Assembly (NCBI RefSeq): GCF_026262505.1
Contig: NC_067207.1
Location: 1 to 64,000, forward strand
Direction: 5' to 3'
Length of the DNA: 64,000 nt
Origin: Trichomonas vaginalis G3
Taxonomy: Eukaryota > Parabasalia > Trichomonadida > Trichomonadidae
The notes under the pieces are model-generated. The model saw only the letters and a program-made list of their open reading frames with translations, had not been told where the DNA came from and did not search any database. A program made the position numbers and the translations under genes. This document shows, in pieces, positions 37,149 to 47,880 of this stretch; within the stretch, counting starts at the first letter, position 1, and each line of letters starts with the position of its first letter.

Positions 37149-40100
37149 ATGAAAGTTTGGTCAAGTCAGGAATCTTCACTTCTTGCTTGGTGCCCAGCTA
37201 GAGAACAGTCTCGTCTTTTTGCACAAGCTGTTCCAGCTGGTTCAAGCATAAACCCAGTTTTAAGTTTAAAGAAATTTAATTTCCTTTCTCTTAATCCAAG
37301 TGTTGAGACCGTTAGCAACTACACTGCTACATCTCCATTTACAGCAATTGATTGGGCTAGTCGTCCTAATCTAGAAATGGGTTATATTGCTGCAGGTCAC
37401 CAAAATGGCGCAATTTCTCTCTACAATCCAGTTTTAGATCAACAAAAGCCAATTGGACAAATCACAGCTAACAACTCAGTCATCACAAACATCAAAATCA
37501 ACCCGAATCAACCAGCTGCTCTTTTATCTACAACTGCTGACAATTCTGTTAACGTTTGGGATGTTTCAGACTTCACAAACGCCAAGAAGATTGATGTAAA
37601 CATGACGCGTGGCAACAGCGGCGACATTACAGGCGCTTGCTGGCATCAAAATAAGAATTGTTTCTCCATCTTTGCAGTTTGCGATTCTACCGGTTTATCT
37701 ACAATTTGGGATATCCGTGTTGGCCGTTCCACACATACATTCGCTGATTCTCAGTTCAAATTCCCATTATCTGATATTATCTTTTCTCCAACAAATATGG
37801 CCCAACTCGCAACCGCCAGCAGTGATCAGCGTAACAGTGTTGTCCTTATTTGGGATCTTCGTTCTCTTGGAGCCCCATTAAAGAGATTACACGGCCACAG
37901 CAACGGCGTTTCCAAATTAGAGTGGCCAGCCGCTGATGATCGTATCCTTCTCTCAGCCGGCCGCGACGGCAAAGTCATTGCTTGGGATGTCGAATCATCC
38001 GGACCATTAGCAACAGTTTTCGAGCCAAATACCTCATTTACACAAGTCAAATGGTCACCTTACATACATGGCTCCGTCCTTGCCTCTACATCTAACTCTA
38101 CTCATCTATTTTCTTTCGCAGATCCATCAATCGGCGCACAGACAATTCTTAAACAACCACACTTCCACTACAACAGATCCGGTGTCGATGTTGCCTTCGA
38201 CGGCCGTGTCTTCCAATACTCGGATGACAAAGTTTCTTCATTCCTTCACCAAGAACCAATTACAGAGATCAACGACTTCGTAGAATTCGTTGAAGCCCTC
38301 GAGCAGAAGGACATGAAAGGCTTTGCAGCCCGTAAAGCCGAAGCATCTCAATCTAATCCATCCGAAAACAACATTTGGAAGATCATCCAGAAGTCGATGG
38401 ACTCAGATACCTTCAAAGATGCAATCCTCGCTGATCTCGGCATCAACAAAGAGGACTTTGTCGCTAAGATTAAACAATCCGAACCGGCCAAACAAGCTGA
38501 GAAGCCAAAGTCACCGAAAAAAGAAGCCCCAGCCCCAACAGCATCCTCATTATTCGGCAATTTCACATCACAGGATGACGGACTCTTCTCAGGAACTAAT
38601 TCTCAAGAAGATCTCTTCTCCCAATCAACAGAAGGCGGATTGTTTGGTGCTCCTCCAAGCTCAACAAAGACAGGCGATGAGTTATTCGGCGGAGCAGAGT
38701 TCTTTACTCCGTTCAGAGTACTTCCGAAACAAAAAGACGATGAAACCGGTAGAGTTATCGCTCAGGCGGTTATTTCCAGTAACTTAGAAGCGGCCGTAGA
38801 CTGTGCATTTGCCGCAGGAAGGTACGCCGATGCAATGTTGGTCGCATCTGCCGGACCAAAGGAATTATTTGACAACACGATCCAGAGATACATCAAACAG
38901 ACATCGTCACCATTGACAAGGATCGTTTCCCACATCATTGGCCATAATCTTGACAATTTCGTCAGATATGCCAAAGCAAAGGACTGGCGCGAGATTTTCG
39001 CTGCTCTTTGTTCCTTCGCTGAGGGAGATTTCGAAGAGCTCTGCGGAATGCTTGGAAACAGAATTGTTGCTGAACTCAACGATTATAACTCCGCATTAGT
39101 TATTTTTGTTGCGGCCAAGAACTACGAGATGGTCCAGAGATGCTTATTCAAGATCTACGAGCAGAACTCTCCAAACGAGGCCAACTCCGCATCAACAGTT
39201 TTAATTGTCCTGGAAAAACTCTGCGCAATGGCCGGCGACAAGGCACCATCAGTCATTGCACCTCTTGCTCAGTCATTCCTTCAGCACATTGTCCAGTCCG
39301 GACACAAGGAAGAGGCAATCAGATTCCTATCCGCACTTCCAAAGGACAAAATCCTTTCAGACCTCAAATCCGCCATTGTCGGAGAGCAGTCATCATACCA
39401 GCAGCAGCCACAGCAACAGCGCAACGTTAATTCCCAACAGATCCCAAGACATGGAACGTTTATTCCACAACAGAACACTTATTCCAATCCTCCATCAGTT
39501 GTTTCTGTCCAGCCGCAGCAGCAAGTATCAGCTCCAGCAGCATCTCCTTCAGTATTTATTCCAACAGCCACTCCACAGCCCACTGTCAATGCTCCACCAC
39601 CAGCAGCCGCTCCATCTGTTGTTGTTCCAGCTCCTTCCGCTCAGAAACCAGTTTACTTCCCTACATCAGTAGCAAATTCAGTTCCTTCACCACAACCAAG
39701 AGGACCAGGCGTATACTACCCATCAGCCGCAGGAGCGACTGTTCCACCAAGACCAGCTGCAATTCCTCACGAGCCATCTGCTGTTCCTCCACCAAATTCA
39801 AACGATCCAAGACAACTTGGCCGGCCAACTAACTATGTTCCACCTCCACCACCAACAGTAGAGCAAGTTAAGAGCCACCAGCAACAGTTTATTCCTGTTG
39901 CAAATCCAGTACCTGAATCAGCACCACAATCAGCTGTTTTCACTCCAGTTTCAACACCACAAACAGCTCCAGCAGCACCTGTTTTGTACGGAGCAGCAAC
40001 ACCACAGATTGCAGCACCTCCTCCAACATCCAAACCGGAAATCCGCGCTCCACCGTCAATCTCCGTCGTCCCTCCATGCGTCCCTCAGCCAGCACAGCCT

Positions 40101-40643
40101 CCGTCATATCCAATGGGTACTGCTGCACCTGTAATGATGGGCGCGCAGCAACCAGTTGCAGCCGCTCCACCACCAGCCGCACAGCCAACAATCATCACAC
40201 CTCCTCCAGCAGCTGCAGCAGCGTACAGACCACAGGTAGCCGTTGCACAGCCAATGCCTGTTCCGCAGCAGCAGATGCAGCCAGAGCCAGTTGTGAGGAA
40301 GAGTCCGGAAGCAACAATCGATGAAGTTCCTGATGACTCAAAGGCTCTTGCAAATGGATTCGTCCACTTCATACAACTCGCGGAGTCAAGGCCAGAGAAG
40401 TCAGGACAAGTTAAGAAGGCCATCAGCGATTCAAAGGCTAAACTTGGATTTGTTTTTGCAGTATTCAGAGATGGAGATGTTCCTCAGGAGTTGAAGGACC
40501 AACTTGGCTCTTTCTTCGAAGCCCTGCAAAAGGGAGATTTGGACGAGGCAGACAGAGTTAGAAAGAATGCTGTTGTCAAGTTCATGGGCAAGTGCAGAAA
40601 TCTCGTCTTAAGTATGGGATACATCAAGAATGCTCTAACATAA
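37149..40643 (+). CDS. SEC31: COPII outer coat protein Sec31
   Basis: A 1,164-residue intronless ORF. An N-terminal WD40 propeller (about 10-360) is clear: LLSTTADNSVNVWDVSD, GLSTIWDIR, VVLIWDLRSLG, LLSAGRDGKVIAWDVE. It is followed by the ACE1-like helical region (about 525-750) with the Sec31 signature of an alpha-solenoid (AVISSNLEAAVDCAFAAGRYADAML...), a long Pro/Gln-rich stretch (760-1060) that in other species binds Sec23/Sec24, and a C-terminal helical SRA1-like domain (1075-1164). Sec31 with Sec13 forms the cage of ER-to-Golgi vesicles. Length agrees with yeast (1,273) and human (1,220). GC is higher than in neighbouring genes, as expected for a well-expressed gene. A TAAATAAATAAA cluster just after the stop fits the UAAA polyadenylation signal of this organism. 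Confidence 0.95.
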   Translation: MKVWSSQESSLLAWCPAREQSRLFAQAVPAGSSINPVLSLKKFNFLSLNPSVETVSNYTATSPFTAIDWASRPNLEMGYIAAGHQNGAISLYNPVLDQQKPIGQITANNSVITNIKINPNQPAALLSTTADNSVNVWDVSDFTNAKKIDVNMTRGNSGDITGACWHQNKNCFSIFAVCDSTGLSTIWDIRVGRSTHTFADSQFKFPLSDIIFSPTNMAQLATASSDQRNSVVLIWDLRSLGAPLKRLHGHSNGVSKLEWPAADDRILLSAGRDGKVIAWDVESSGPLATVFEPNTSFTQVKWSPYIHGSVLASTSNSTHLFSFADPSIGAQTILKQPHFHYNRSGVDVAFDGRVFQYSDDKVSSFLHQEPITEINDFVEFVEALEQKDMKGFAARKAEASQSNPSENNIWKIIQKSMDSDTFKDAILADLGINKEDFVAKIKQSEPAKQAEKPKSPKKEAPAPTASSLFGNFTSQDDGLFSGTNSQEDLFSQSTEGGLFGAPPSSTKTGDELFGGAEFFTPFRVLPKQKDDETGRVIAQAVISSNLEAAVDCAFAAGRYADAMLVASAGPKELFDNTIQRYIKQTSSPLTRIVSHIIGHNLDNFVRYAKAKDWREIFAALCSFAEGDFEELCGMLGNRIVAELNDYNSALVIFVAAKNYEMVQRCLFKIYEQNSPNEANSASTVLIVLEKLCAMAGDKAPSVIAPLAQSFLQHIVQSGHKEEAIRFLSALPKDKILSDLKSAIVGEQSSYQQQPQQQRNVNSQQIPRHGTFIPQQNTYSNPPSVVSVQPQQQVSAPAASPSVFIPTATPQPTVNAPPPAAAPSVVVPAPSAQKPVYFPTSVANSVPSPQPRGPGVYYPSAAGATVPPRPAAIPHEPSAVPPPNSNDPRQLGRPTNYVPPPPPTVEQVKSHQQQFIPVANPVPESAPQSAVFTPVSTPQTAPAAPVLYGAATPQIAAPPPTSKPEIRAPPSISVVPPCVPQPAQPPSYPMGTAAPVMMGAQQPVAAAPPPAAQPTIITPPPAAAAAYRPQVAVAQPMPVPQQQMQPEPVVRKSPEATIDEVPDDSKALANGFVHFIQLAESRPEKSGQVKKAISDSKAKLGFVFAVFRDGDVPQELKDQLGSFFEALQKGDLDEADRVRKNAVVKFMGKCRNLVLSMGYIKNALT

Positions 40644-41479
40644 GAAATTAAATAAATAAAAAAAAATATTTTATTTTATTAATAAATTTTTATAACTGTT
40701 TCGAGTTTTAAATAACACAATTCCATCAGTATGGTCTTTTCAGAATATCAGAAACTAAATCTTAACTGGATGCATAATGTATACATCTTATCTGATTCCC
40801 TCTTTCTTCTTCAATTACATTCTTCTTTTTACATAAAGTCAGAATTCTTCAAATGTAAAAAAATATGTTGACATCATAATCCCAGACAACTCTATCACGT
40901 GCGTCAGCCATTTAGCGTTTACATGTTACACATCTCTCAAGCGCATCAGCATCCATCTTTGCGTCAAAAGTGTCGAACAGAATGTTTTCAGTTTGGTATT
41001 GTCTAGGACACACATTTCATTCTATCAGTCTCTTAATATCGAAAGTGTTCTTAATCCATCTTCCATGAAAAACTGTGATCTTTTCATATGCAAAGGCATC
41101 GACTACAAATCACAACTCTCATTCTCTTATTTATGCATTTACCACTGTATGACATTCTCTCAATTTTTTAGGCATTCTAGCTTTTTGTCCCAATATTCTA
41201 AGCTAATAAGTTGATAATTTTAGTCAGGAAAAAGTTATTATAATTCACGATATAGTCCTTTATATTGCTGCTATGGCAGAAAGTGGTAAGTGCACCCTAA
41301 AAAAAGATTATTGAATCAAATAAAATTATTTACAATATAAAAGAAAATGGTTAATAAGCCATTCCTTATTATAAAATGAAAAATAACAAAAAATAAATTC
41401 GAAAATGTCATGATTCTAGATGGTATCAAATAAATATCCTTCTGTGTTGAATCTTCAGAACAAAATATGGTTAAGTGAA
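40644..41479. other. Intergenic region, nothing recognised
   Basis: AT-rich with slightly C-rich plus strand between 40,740 and 41,180; short ORFs without protein-like composition. No repeat or RNA recognised. Confidence 0.4.
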
Positions 41480-43570
41480 CTAACGACGGATATATCTATT
41501 CGAGAAAATTACTTCTTGATCGAAGTTTTGAGTTGGTTTACATGAGTTAATGAGTTTCAATGAAATTCCTGACTCATTGATCATTTTAAGGTACTCGATA
41601 GTTCTGTTCATAATGCGAATTGGACATTGAATAGATTTGCAATCAAAGAATGCATTAACTTCAACTGTTTGAACTGATAAAGGGAAGTTAATGTATTTGA
41701 GATTTGAACAGTTGTTGAATGAATTTGATTCAATCAACGAAACACTGTTTGGTACAATACTGATGTTAACAATATTGTAGCTGTGATTAAATGAATAATT
41801 ACGAATAACATTACAGTTTAGTATTAATACTTCATCTCTTGAATGACTCAAATGATATATAAGATCAAGTTCTGTGCCACTTGTGCCATTTTTGTAGTAA
41901 ATAGTATTATTCATGCATTTATATTTATGTGAATCGAAATCACTGATGTTTTGAAGTGAACTACACTCTGATATTGAATTGATTGAGAAATTAGTTAGGT
42001 CTCTTCCACTTTTGAAGCTAATTGATTTAAGCCCGCTGCAGTTAAGAAATGAATATTCTGAAATGGTTTTAATGCCTGATGGAATTGTAATACTCTCTAA
42101 TGAACAGCAATTCTCAAATGATCGAACTCCAATGTATGTGGCAGCATCTCGAATTGTAATGTTTTTCAGATTAGAACATCCATAAAAACAACGATCTGAA
42201 ATATTTATAATATTAAACACTATCTCTAATTTAATGCAATTCTCAAATGTTGATGGCTCTATAGAAAAATTATTTTGGGTTGTGAAGTTAATTGTACTTA
42301 TGTTTGAACAGTTTTTAAATGCATATTCTCCAATTTCTGATAGTTTTGATTTATATGCAAATCGTATATAAGAAATTGTTGAATTTTCGAATACTCTTGA
42401 ATTTATGGCTGAAATACTTTCAGGAATTGTAATGCCACTGATGTTGTACCCCCAATATTCATAGATAGTTGTTTGTGCAAAATCCATAATCAGTGCATTT
42501 TTGTCAATATACAGATCTTGATTTCCCAGATATGAAACTGAAACATTTGTTCCTATTTCAATTGCCTTAGAAGAAAATAAATTTTTGCATGTAAATTTCA
42601 TCTTTGCTTTATTGTTACTTGAAATGAATGAATCTGCGTCAACAATCATCGATGAATTAGTGAAATTAATATATTGAAGATTGTCGCAACCATCAAATAT
42701 ATTAGAACCAATGAAATCAAAAGAACCTGAAAATTCAACAGTCTTTAAATAACTTGAGTTACAAAAAGCATAATCTTCAATTTTTTTGACGCTACTTGGA
42801 ATTTTTATTGAAGGAAGAAGTGATCCATAAAAACAATATTCTCCTAAAGTTGTGACATTTTTTAGGAAATCAAATGTATTGATATCTTTGTTCTTAATAA
42901 AATATAAAATGCTTTGGTTTTTAGAATAAACAATACTATTTTCCAATTTTAAATATTTGTTGGAACTCGGAATTGAAAACGTTGAAAATCTATTATTGCC
43001 AAATGTATATCCACTTATTTTCTGGACATTTTCTGGAATTGCAAAAATATCTAAATGAATTCCCGCAAAAACTCCTCTTTCTAAAGAAGTTAAATTCGAA
43101 CTTTCCTCAAAAGTAATTATTTTTAGTTTTGAACAATCTTGAAATGCAAATGCACCAATCTTTTCAACAGATGAAGGAATTGTAATATCTTCTATAGAAT
43201 TATTGTAAAATGCGCTTTCTTGTATTTCTTTAAGTCCTTTAGGTAAAAGTATCTTTGAAACACTACTGCATTGATAAAACGCACGATAAGAAATTGTTGT
43301 AAGTTTAGCACATGATGATAAATTAATAATTTTAAGACCGGTGCAGTGAGAAAAACCTTGTTTTTCAATTATTTTTAGGTTAGGATTACCATTAAAAGAA
43401 AAAGATTGTAATGTCGCCAAGTTTTCAAAGCAACTGTTTGATATAATTTCGCAATTATCTGATATACTAAGATCTGATGGACCACTTGTGACTTTTATAA
43501 GGGTTTTTCCGTCTTCTGAGTAGCTGTATTCATCAATTCTTGAAGCAACACATATAGAAATTATAAGCAT
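41480..43570 (-). CDS. BspA-like (TpLRR) surface protein
   Basis: A 696-residue ORF with an N-terminal signal peptide (MLIISICVAS) and about 24 TpLRR repeats of 22-23 residues; the pattern L-x-x-I-x-IPxSVxxIxxxAFxxCSxL recurs from residue 30 to about 660. Repeats are diverged from each other, unlike those at 32.4 kb, so this gene is older and probably functional. It has no C-terminal transmembrane helix or clear GPI signal and ends in a short polar tail, so it may be secreted or held by partners. BspA-like proteins in T. vaginalis are implicated in host-cell and bacterial adhesion. Confidence 0.88.
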   Translation of the reverse strand: MLIISICVASRIDEYSYSEDGKTLIKVTSGPSDLSISDNCEIISNSCFENLATLQSFSFNGNPNLKIIEKQGFSHCTGLKIINLSSCAKLTTISYRAFYQCSSVSKILLPKGLKEIQESAFYNNSIEDITIPSSVEKIGAFAFQDCSKLKIITFEESSNLTSLERGVFAGIHLDIFAIPENVQKISGYTFGNNRFSTFSIPSSNKYLKLENSIVYSKNQSILYFIKNKDINTFDFLKNVTTLGEYCFYGSLLPSIKIPSSVKKIEDYAFCNSSYLKTVEFSGSFDFIGSNIFDGCDNLQYINFTNSSMIVDADSFISSNNKAKMKFTCKNLFSSKAIEIGTNVSVSYLGNQDLYIDKNALIMDFAQTTIYEYWGYNISGITIPESISAINSRVFENSTISYIRFAYKSKLSEIGEYAFKNCSNISTINFTTQNNFSIEPSTFENCIKLEIVFNIINISDRCFYGCSNLKNITIRDAATYIGVRSFENCCSLESITIPSGIKTISEYSFLNCSGLKSISFKSGRDLTNFSINSISECSSLQNISDFDSHKYKCMNNTIYYKNGTSGTELDLIYHLSHSRDEVLILNCNVIRNYSFNHSYNIVNISIVPNSVSLIESNSFNNCSNLKYINFPLSVQTVEVNAFFDCKSIQCPIRIMNRTIEYLKMINESGISLKLINSCKPTQNFDQEVIFSNRYIRR

Positions 43571-44944
43571 TATGATATTGAAGTTCGATGTGAAGTTACA
43601 GAGAGGAAATGAACCGGATTATTCTGTGGAGGAAAAAATTGAGCCCTCATTAATGGTATCATTCTTTATGCACTTTTTAAATAAAATAACGCATTTTTTA
43701 CAATTCAAAAATTGTAATGCTATTTCAAAAAGTGCAAACTCAATTCAAAGATATGGCTTATCGTAGATCGAAACGAAAGCACTCTCTGGTTGCATGAAAC
43801 TTGCATCGATTTAGATTTCAAACTCAGTCACATCTTTCTGAAATAGTGCATCCTCCAACTGTTCATCATGTTAGTTAAACCATCAAATATTAACTCGATT
43901 ATTGAGGTTTTAATGAATTTAAGTGTGGAACTTTAATATTTTTTTCATACTATATATCGAGATCACTATCAAAAGTGATTTTGAATAAAAGATTCAAAAT
44001 TTTCTCTAAAAGTACTTTTTTGAAAATAAAAATTAATACCATTATCAACCATGTGTGATCCTTGATCTATATTCATAGAATCAAGAAAGATAGTTCAGAT
44101 AAATTTCTAGCTCAGTTTTCAATTGAAAATTTTGCTAATGTATATATGCTTATCACCTGCTATGAAACTCATATGCATGGAGTTGCGGAAATCTAACGAG
44201 GCAATTTGGAGATATTATTTTTCAAAAATTATATTTCTTTAATTTATATAAAATAGATATTTATCTTATCAATATACTTGTTGTGTATATTAAATTCTGG
44301 ATTACTTTAGTAGTGAGAAAGATTTAATTGGAGTGATTGGTATAAAAAAAAGCTTGTTGGTCTCTAAAGTTAATTATATATACAAAATTGGAGAAGCTTA
44401 TATTTTGGAATTTGGAAAGTTACAGAAACTCACTTCTAACTAAATTTTTGGTCATAAACTCCAGCTACAGGTTAAAGAGTGTCCGTACCTTTGAATTTGG
44501 AGAATCCAGTCGTTATTTCTCCAAACAAGAGCCTTATAAATATGCTATGAGTGGGCATCATTAAGGAAAATATTCTGTTTATAAAAAAAAATCAAAGAAA
44601 TTACTTTTATAAATTAAATCAAATATAATATCCTTGTAAAATTGAGTAACTTTGCCTGTAAATTGCCAATGATGGGTGTGAATTTTGCCTGTCAAATTCC
44701 GTAAAAGGCAAAACCGCGGCAAAAGTTCTCAAAATTGAGGCAAAAGTTCTCATATAGGGTTTTGCAAACTGGCACGGGTTTCGAGGATTCGTACCAGTTA
44801 CGGGCGTAAAATTGAATGGACAAAGGGCAAAAAAGGGAAATTTTTGCAACATTGTGCCACTTTGCAAAACCCTATTCTCATATAAATATCAAAATCAAAT
44901 ATATTTTGTTTATAAAAAAAATCAAATATATATTAACAAACATC
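43571..44944. other. Intergenic region with one short inverted repeat element
   Basis: AT-rich, no genes. At about 44,755-44,872 the arms ATAGGGTTTTGCAAA and TTTGCAAAACCCTAT, extended by TGGCAC/GTGCCA, enclose about 75 bp with an inner ACTGGCAC.../GTACCAGT pairing. This could be a tiny foldback element. Ahead of it are three copies of GGCAAAAGTTCTCA-like sequence. Confidence 0.5.
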
Positions 44945-47419
44945 TTAACAACCACTAGTTTTAGCAAGAACACGTCCTATTGACTCAGACATTACGTTGA
45001 TTGCGCGAGTCAGTTCCTGCTTGTCATTCATTATAGAATTGTCTATAGAATTCAAAACATTCTCTATCATCTGTGTGTTCTCATCTCTGAATGGAATCAC
45101 TGAAATCAAAGCGTCCAGAACAACATTCGCTCCAAGGCTATCATTAGCAATGACGAGGAGAACGTGAATTGCTTTCGGACGAAGTTTGTGGTCGAAATTT
45201 CCGAAAATTCCGTCTCTCACGACTTGGAGGAGGGATTGCGAGAAATACTCCGATTCCGATCGATGTACAACACTAAGCGCTAGGTCTAAACCGAGTTCTA
45301 CGATGGATTCAAGAGGAGATGAAAGTGGATCTAAAAGATTCGACAGATTTATCTCGGAAAAGAAGAGTGGCCACTGCGTACTTAGTGCTGTAAGGAATTT
45401 CATCACTGTCTGCATCAGTTCAGGGAGTTGATTCATTTCTGGCAAAGAATTTAAGAATTGAATTGTTGCAGGGGTCTGAGCGCTTGGATGCTTCCACACT
45501 TGTGCTAATAGATGAACATGCAATGGAATTGGATTAACAGATAATACGTTTGAAAGCCAATTCGTGATTATCGGAATATCATCTTCAGTTATCCAATTAG
45601 ATTTCAATGTTCTCATGATTAGCAAGCACAGATACACTTGCACATCGTCATTGGCCGCTAGCCAGAAGGAATTGCACGCATCTGTAATTCTCCCAAACGC
45701 CTGAGCGCAGAAATCAATAACTGGCTGCGGGGGAGCAATGTACGTCTTGTCCCCAGGCAATGGCTCCATAGGAGATGGGAACATAAGTGTGGTGGAGTAC
45801 CGCAAAAGTGACTTGAAATTCGAGGGACTTCCCTCTCCGACGATAGAAACCGCCGCCGATGAGACTATTCCTAGTAGACTAGAAAAAAAGTCTGTGAGAG
45901 CCTCTCCTTCTAGACCTAGCTTGAGGGATAAGTGCAGCAAGCCGTTTATGAGAGGTGCTGTGACTTGTGGATCGACATCTGGAAGCCAAAGCAAAATAGG
46001 GTTCACAACTTCTTGGCTGTTGTTAATAAACTGCTGCTTCATGTCGTAGATCATGTTATTAATGATCATAGCGTTTTCTATTGTAGGATTTTCCTGGAAA
46101 ATCGGGTAAACAATCTGAATATAGTACTCAAAACTACTTTGCGTGCAAAATCCGCACTTAGAGATGAATCTCAAGATACAATGTGGATGTTCTGAAAGCT
46201 CAGGGAGCTGGGCAGCGAAAGTTGGCGCAATTTCAGTGATTAATTGCGGAGAACAAGAAGCTACAGCGAAGAATACACCTTCAGTGAGGTTAGCAAGCCT
46301 ACTGAGGAAGTATTGCTTCAACCCTTGTATTCCTGTTTCTTCATTTGTTGTTGTAATCGTAGTAAAACATTTAGAGAACTCGTCATTGACTATCGCTTCT
46401 GTATCTGTGTTCGGAGAGTCAATGATATCTATGAGAGTATTGAGAAAAGTGTAAATTTCATCCCAAAAATAATTTTGTTCGCCCATATTTATGAAATTGT
46501 TGTATTTGCAGGCGCCTCTGTCGATAAGGACAAAGAATTCTTCTGGATCTTGGGCCATTATCTGCATTAATTCGTTGTATTTCGCTAATATTAGTTGTAA
46601 AAACTCGGCATCGATGCTTTCGTCGAATTCGTAGTCGATAAGTTCTGACATGATGAATGATGATAATGAAAAATCAACTTCTGAGATGGTTGTCTGGTTA
46701 ATTAAGCGATCGGAGATTGCTATCATTACTTGAATGATAACATTGATAAATTCTTTGTCATCTGAGTCATCAAGGTTGAGAGGATCTGTTTTAAGAAGGT
46801 TCTCGTAAAAAGCGGTGATCGCAGAATAACATACGGGATAATCTACGGCTTCTTGGGCTTTTGGAAGTAAAGGAATGAGGCAACGAAGAGAGTCTGTAGC
46901 ATAGATGCTGTAAAAGTTGGATAAAAGATTAAAGAAGTTAGGAGATAAGTCGCAATTTGATAAAACATTGAAAATGAGTTCTTGGAGTTCAATAATCTGG
47001 TCATCGTATGTGATACCCTTTTCGGAGTAATTCGCTTTGTTATCGAGGAAATTGTTGAAGATAATTGCTAAAATATTCGCATCAAATTGGGAAACACTTG
47101 ATAATGAGGGTGGATAGAAAATGTATATTAAACTTATAACTGAGCAAACAACATTTACGGTCTTTTCATCGCTTGTTGCTGCATTAGAAAGGATGGTTAC
47201 CATGATATTGAAAATTTGTTGGTATTCTTCCTCACCTAATTGGTGATGTATCATCATAATCTGAAATTTGATTGTTGTAATTGCAATATACCTTAAGTTC
47301 GCGTTGGAAGTCTTCTGAGAAATGTCAATTGCTAAGGGAAGAGCACCCTCTGAACGTTTCCAGCTACTGATGAAGCTGTCGGCTTCGATACGAGCTTCAT
47401 TAGGTGTCAGAGGGTTCAT
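44945..47419 (-). CDS. Importin-beta/exportin-like karyopherin
   Basis: An 824-residue all-helical ORF with HEAT-like repeats throughout. The N-terminus (ARIEADSFISSWKRSEGALPLAIDI...SNANLRYIAITTIKFQIMM) fits an importin-beta N-terminal domain: a helix, a tryptophan-containing loop, and the two-helix motif that follows. Overall size (824) and repeat style suggest the transportin-SR/importin-13/Mtr10 branch of nuclear transport receptors, but I cannot settle the subfamily. The ATG at 47,419 is about 43 bp downstream of an Inr-like TCATTA. In-frame codons upstream read SLEAALGAF before this Met, which is karyopherin-like, although no upstream ATG is present; the real start might be non-standard or the upstream match a relic. 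Confidence 0.75.
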   Translation of the reverse strand: MNPLTPNEARIEADSFISSWKRSEGALPLAIDISQKTSNANLRYIAITTIKFQIMMIHHQLGEEEYQQIFNIMVTILSNAATSDEKTVNVVCSVISLIYIFYPPSLSSVSQFDANILAIIFNNFLDNKANYSEKGITYDDQIIELQELIFNVLSNCDLSPNFFNLLSNFYSIYATDSLRCLIPLLPKAQEAVDYPVCYSAITAFYENLLKTDPLNLDDSDDKEFINVIIQVMIAISDRLINQTTISEVDFSLSSFIMSELIDYEFDESIDAEFLQLILAKYNELMQIMAQDPEEFFVLIDRGACKYNNFINMGEQNYFWDEIYTFLNTLIDIIDSPNTDTEAIVNDEFSKCFTTITTTNEETGIQGLKQYFLSRLANLTEGVFFAVASCSPQLITEIAPTFAAQLPELSEHPHCILRFISKCGFCTQSSFEYYIQIVYPIFQENPTIENAMIINNMIYDMKQQFINNSQEVVNPILLWLPDVDPQVTAPLINGLLHLSLKLGLEGEALTDFFSSLLGIVSSAAVSIVGEGSPSNFKSLLRYSTTLMFPSPMEPLPGDKTYIAPPQPVIDFCAQAFGRITDACNSFWLAANDDVQVYLCLLIMRTLKSNWITEDDIPIITNWLSNVLSVNPIPLHVHLLAQVWKHPSAQTPATIQFLNSLPEMNQLPELMQTVMKFLTALSTQWPLFFSEINLSNLLDPLSSPLESIVELGLDLALSVVHRSESEYFSQSLLQVVRDGIFGNFDHKLRPKAIHVLLVIANDSLGANVVLDALISVIPFRDENTQMIENVLNSIDNSIMNDKQELTRAINVMSESIGRVLAKTSGC

Positions 47420-47746
47420 AAATGCACCCAGGGCGGCTTCGAGACTTTCTTGTGTGTATGTAATGATGAGGGGAGGTTTTTTGTGATATGGAAAAATGTT
47501 CGTTGCTCAATTATCTCACTATTGGATGGACTTTTATCGAGCGAAATTTTGGCTGTAAAGACAATTCTGATATTGGTAACATGGTGATAAGAACAAATAG
47601 TCAGTTTGCATGGTTTATGATGAGATAATTTCGATTTAAAAAAAAAAATAAAAATTGATTTTAATGAGCGATTATATTTGAATATGCTCTCCTAATTTGA
47701 AGGAACTGGTTAAATCATGAATTGATCATGAATAATTTTTTTTCAA
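47420..47746. other. Upstream region of karyopherin gene
   Basis: Contains the Inr-like motif (reverse complement TCATTA at 47,461-47,466) and no gene. Ends at the target-site duplication of the next TIR element (TTTTTTTTCA, 47,737-47,746). Confidence 0.4.
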
Positions 47747-47835
47747 AATACCCTATATTTCCAACTCTTGGAAAATTTTCATGACCCCCCTACCCAGGGT
47801 CCTAAAATGGGTATTTTCCTCACACAGACACCGTG

Positions 47836-47880
47836 GTTTTTTGAGCCGGGAAATAAATAGCGCAGACAGTTTCTACATAT
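47836..47880 (+). promoter_or_regulatory. Block resembling the SEC31 upstream region
   Basis: GGTTTTTTGAGCCGGG, AAATAAATAG and CAGACAGTTTCTAC match, in order, the block upstream of SEC31 at 37,080-37,130. No ORF follows. It may be a stray promoter or the start of an unrecognised transcript within the TIR element. Confidence 0.35.

Noticed and set aside
38323-40324. ORFs on other frames within SEC31
   Set aside because: Shadows of a Pro/Gln/Ala-rich coding sequence.
43572-43766. 64-residue plus-strand ORF
   Set aside because: No start context, no protein-like pattern, and it lies in the upstream region of an LRR gene.
45186-46570. Plus-strand ORFs of 81-108 aa inside the karyopherin gene
   Set aside because: Antisense shadows of a long coding frame with strong helical protein character.
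47440-47520. Intron at the 5' end of the karyopherin gene
   Set aside because: A sequence loosely like the T. vaginalis 3' splice motif is present, but it lacks the conserved ACTAACACACAG and there is no matching GTATGT donor upstream.
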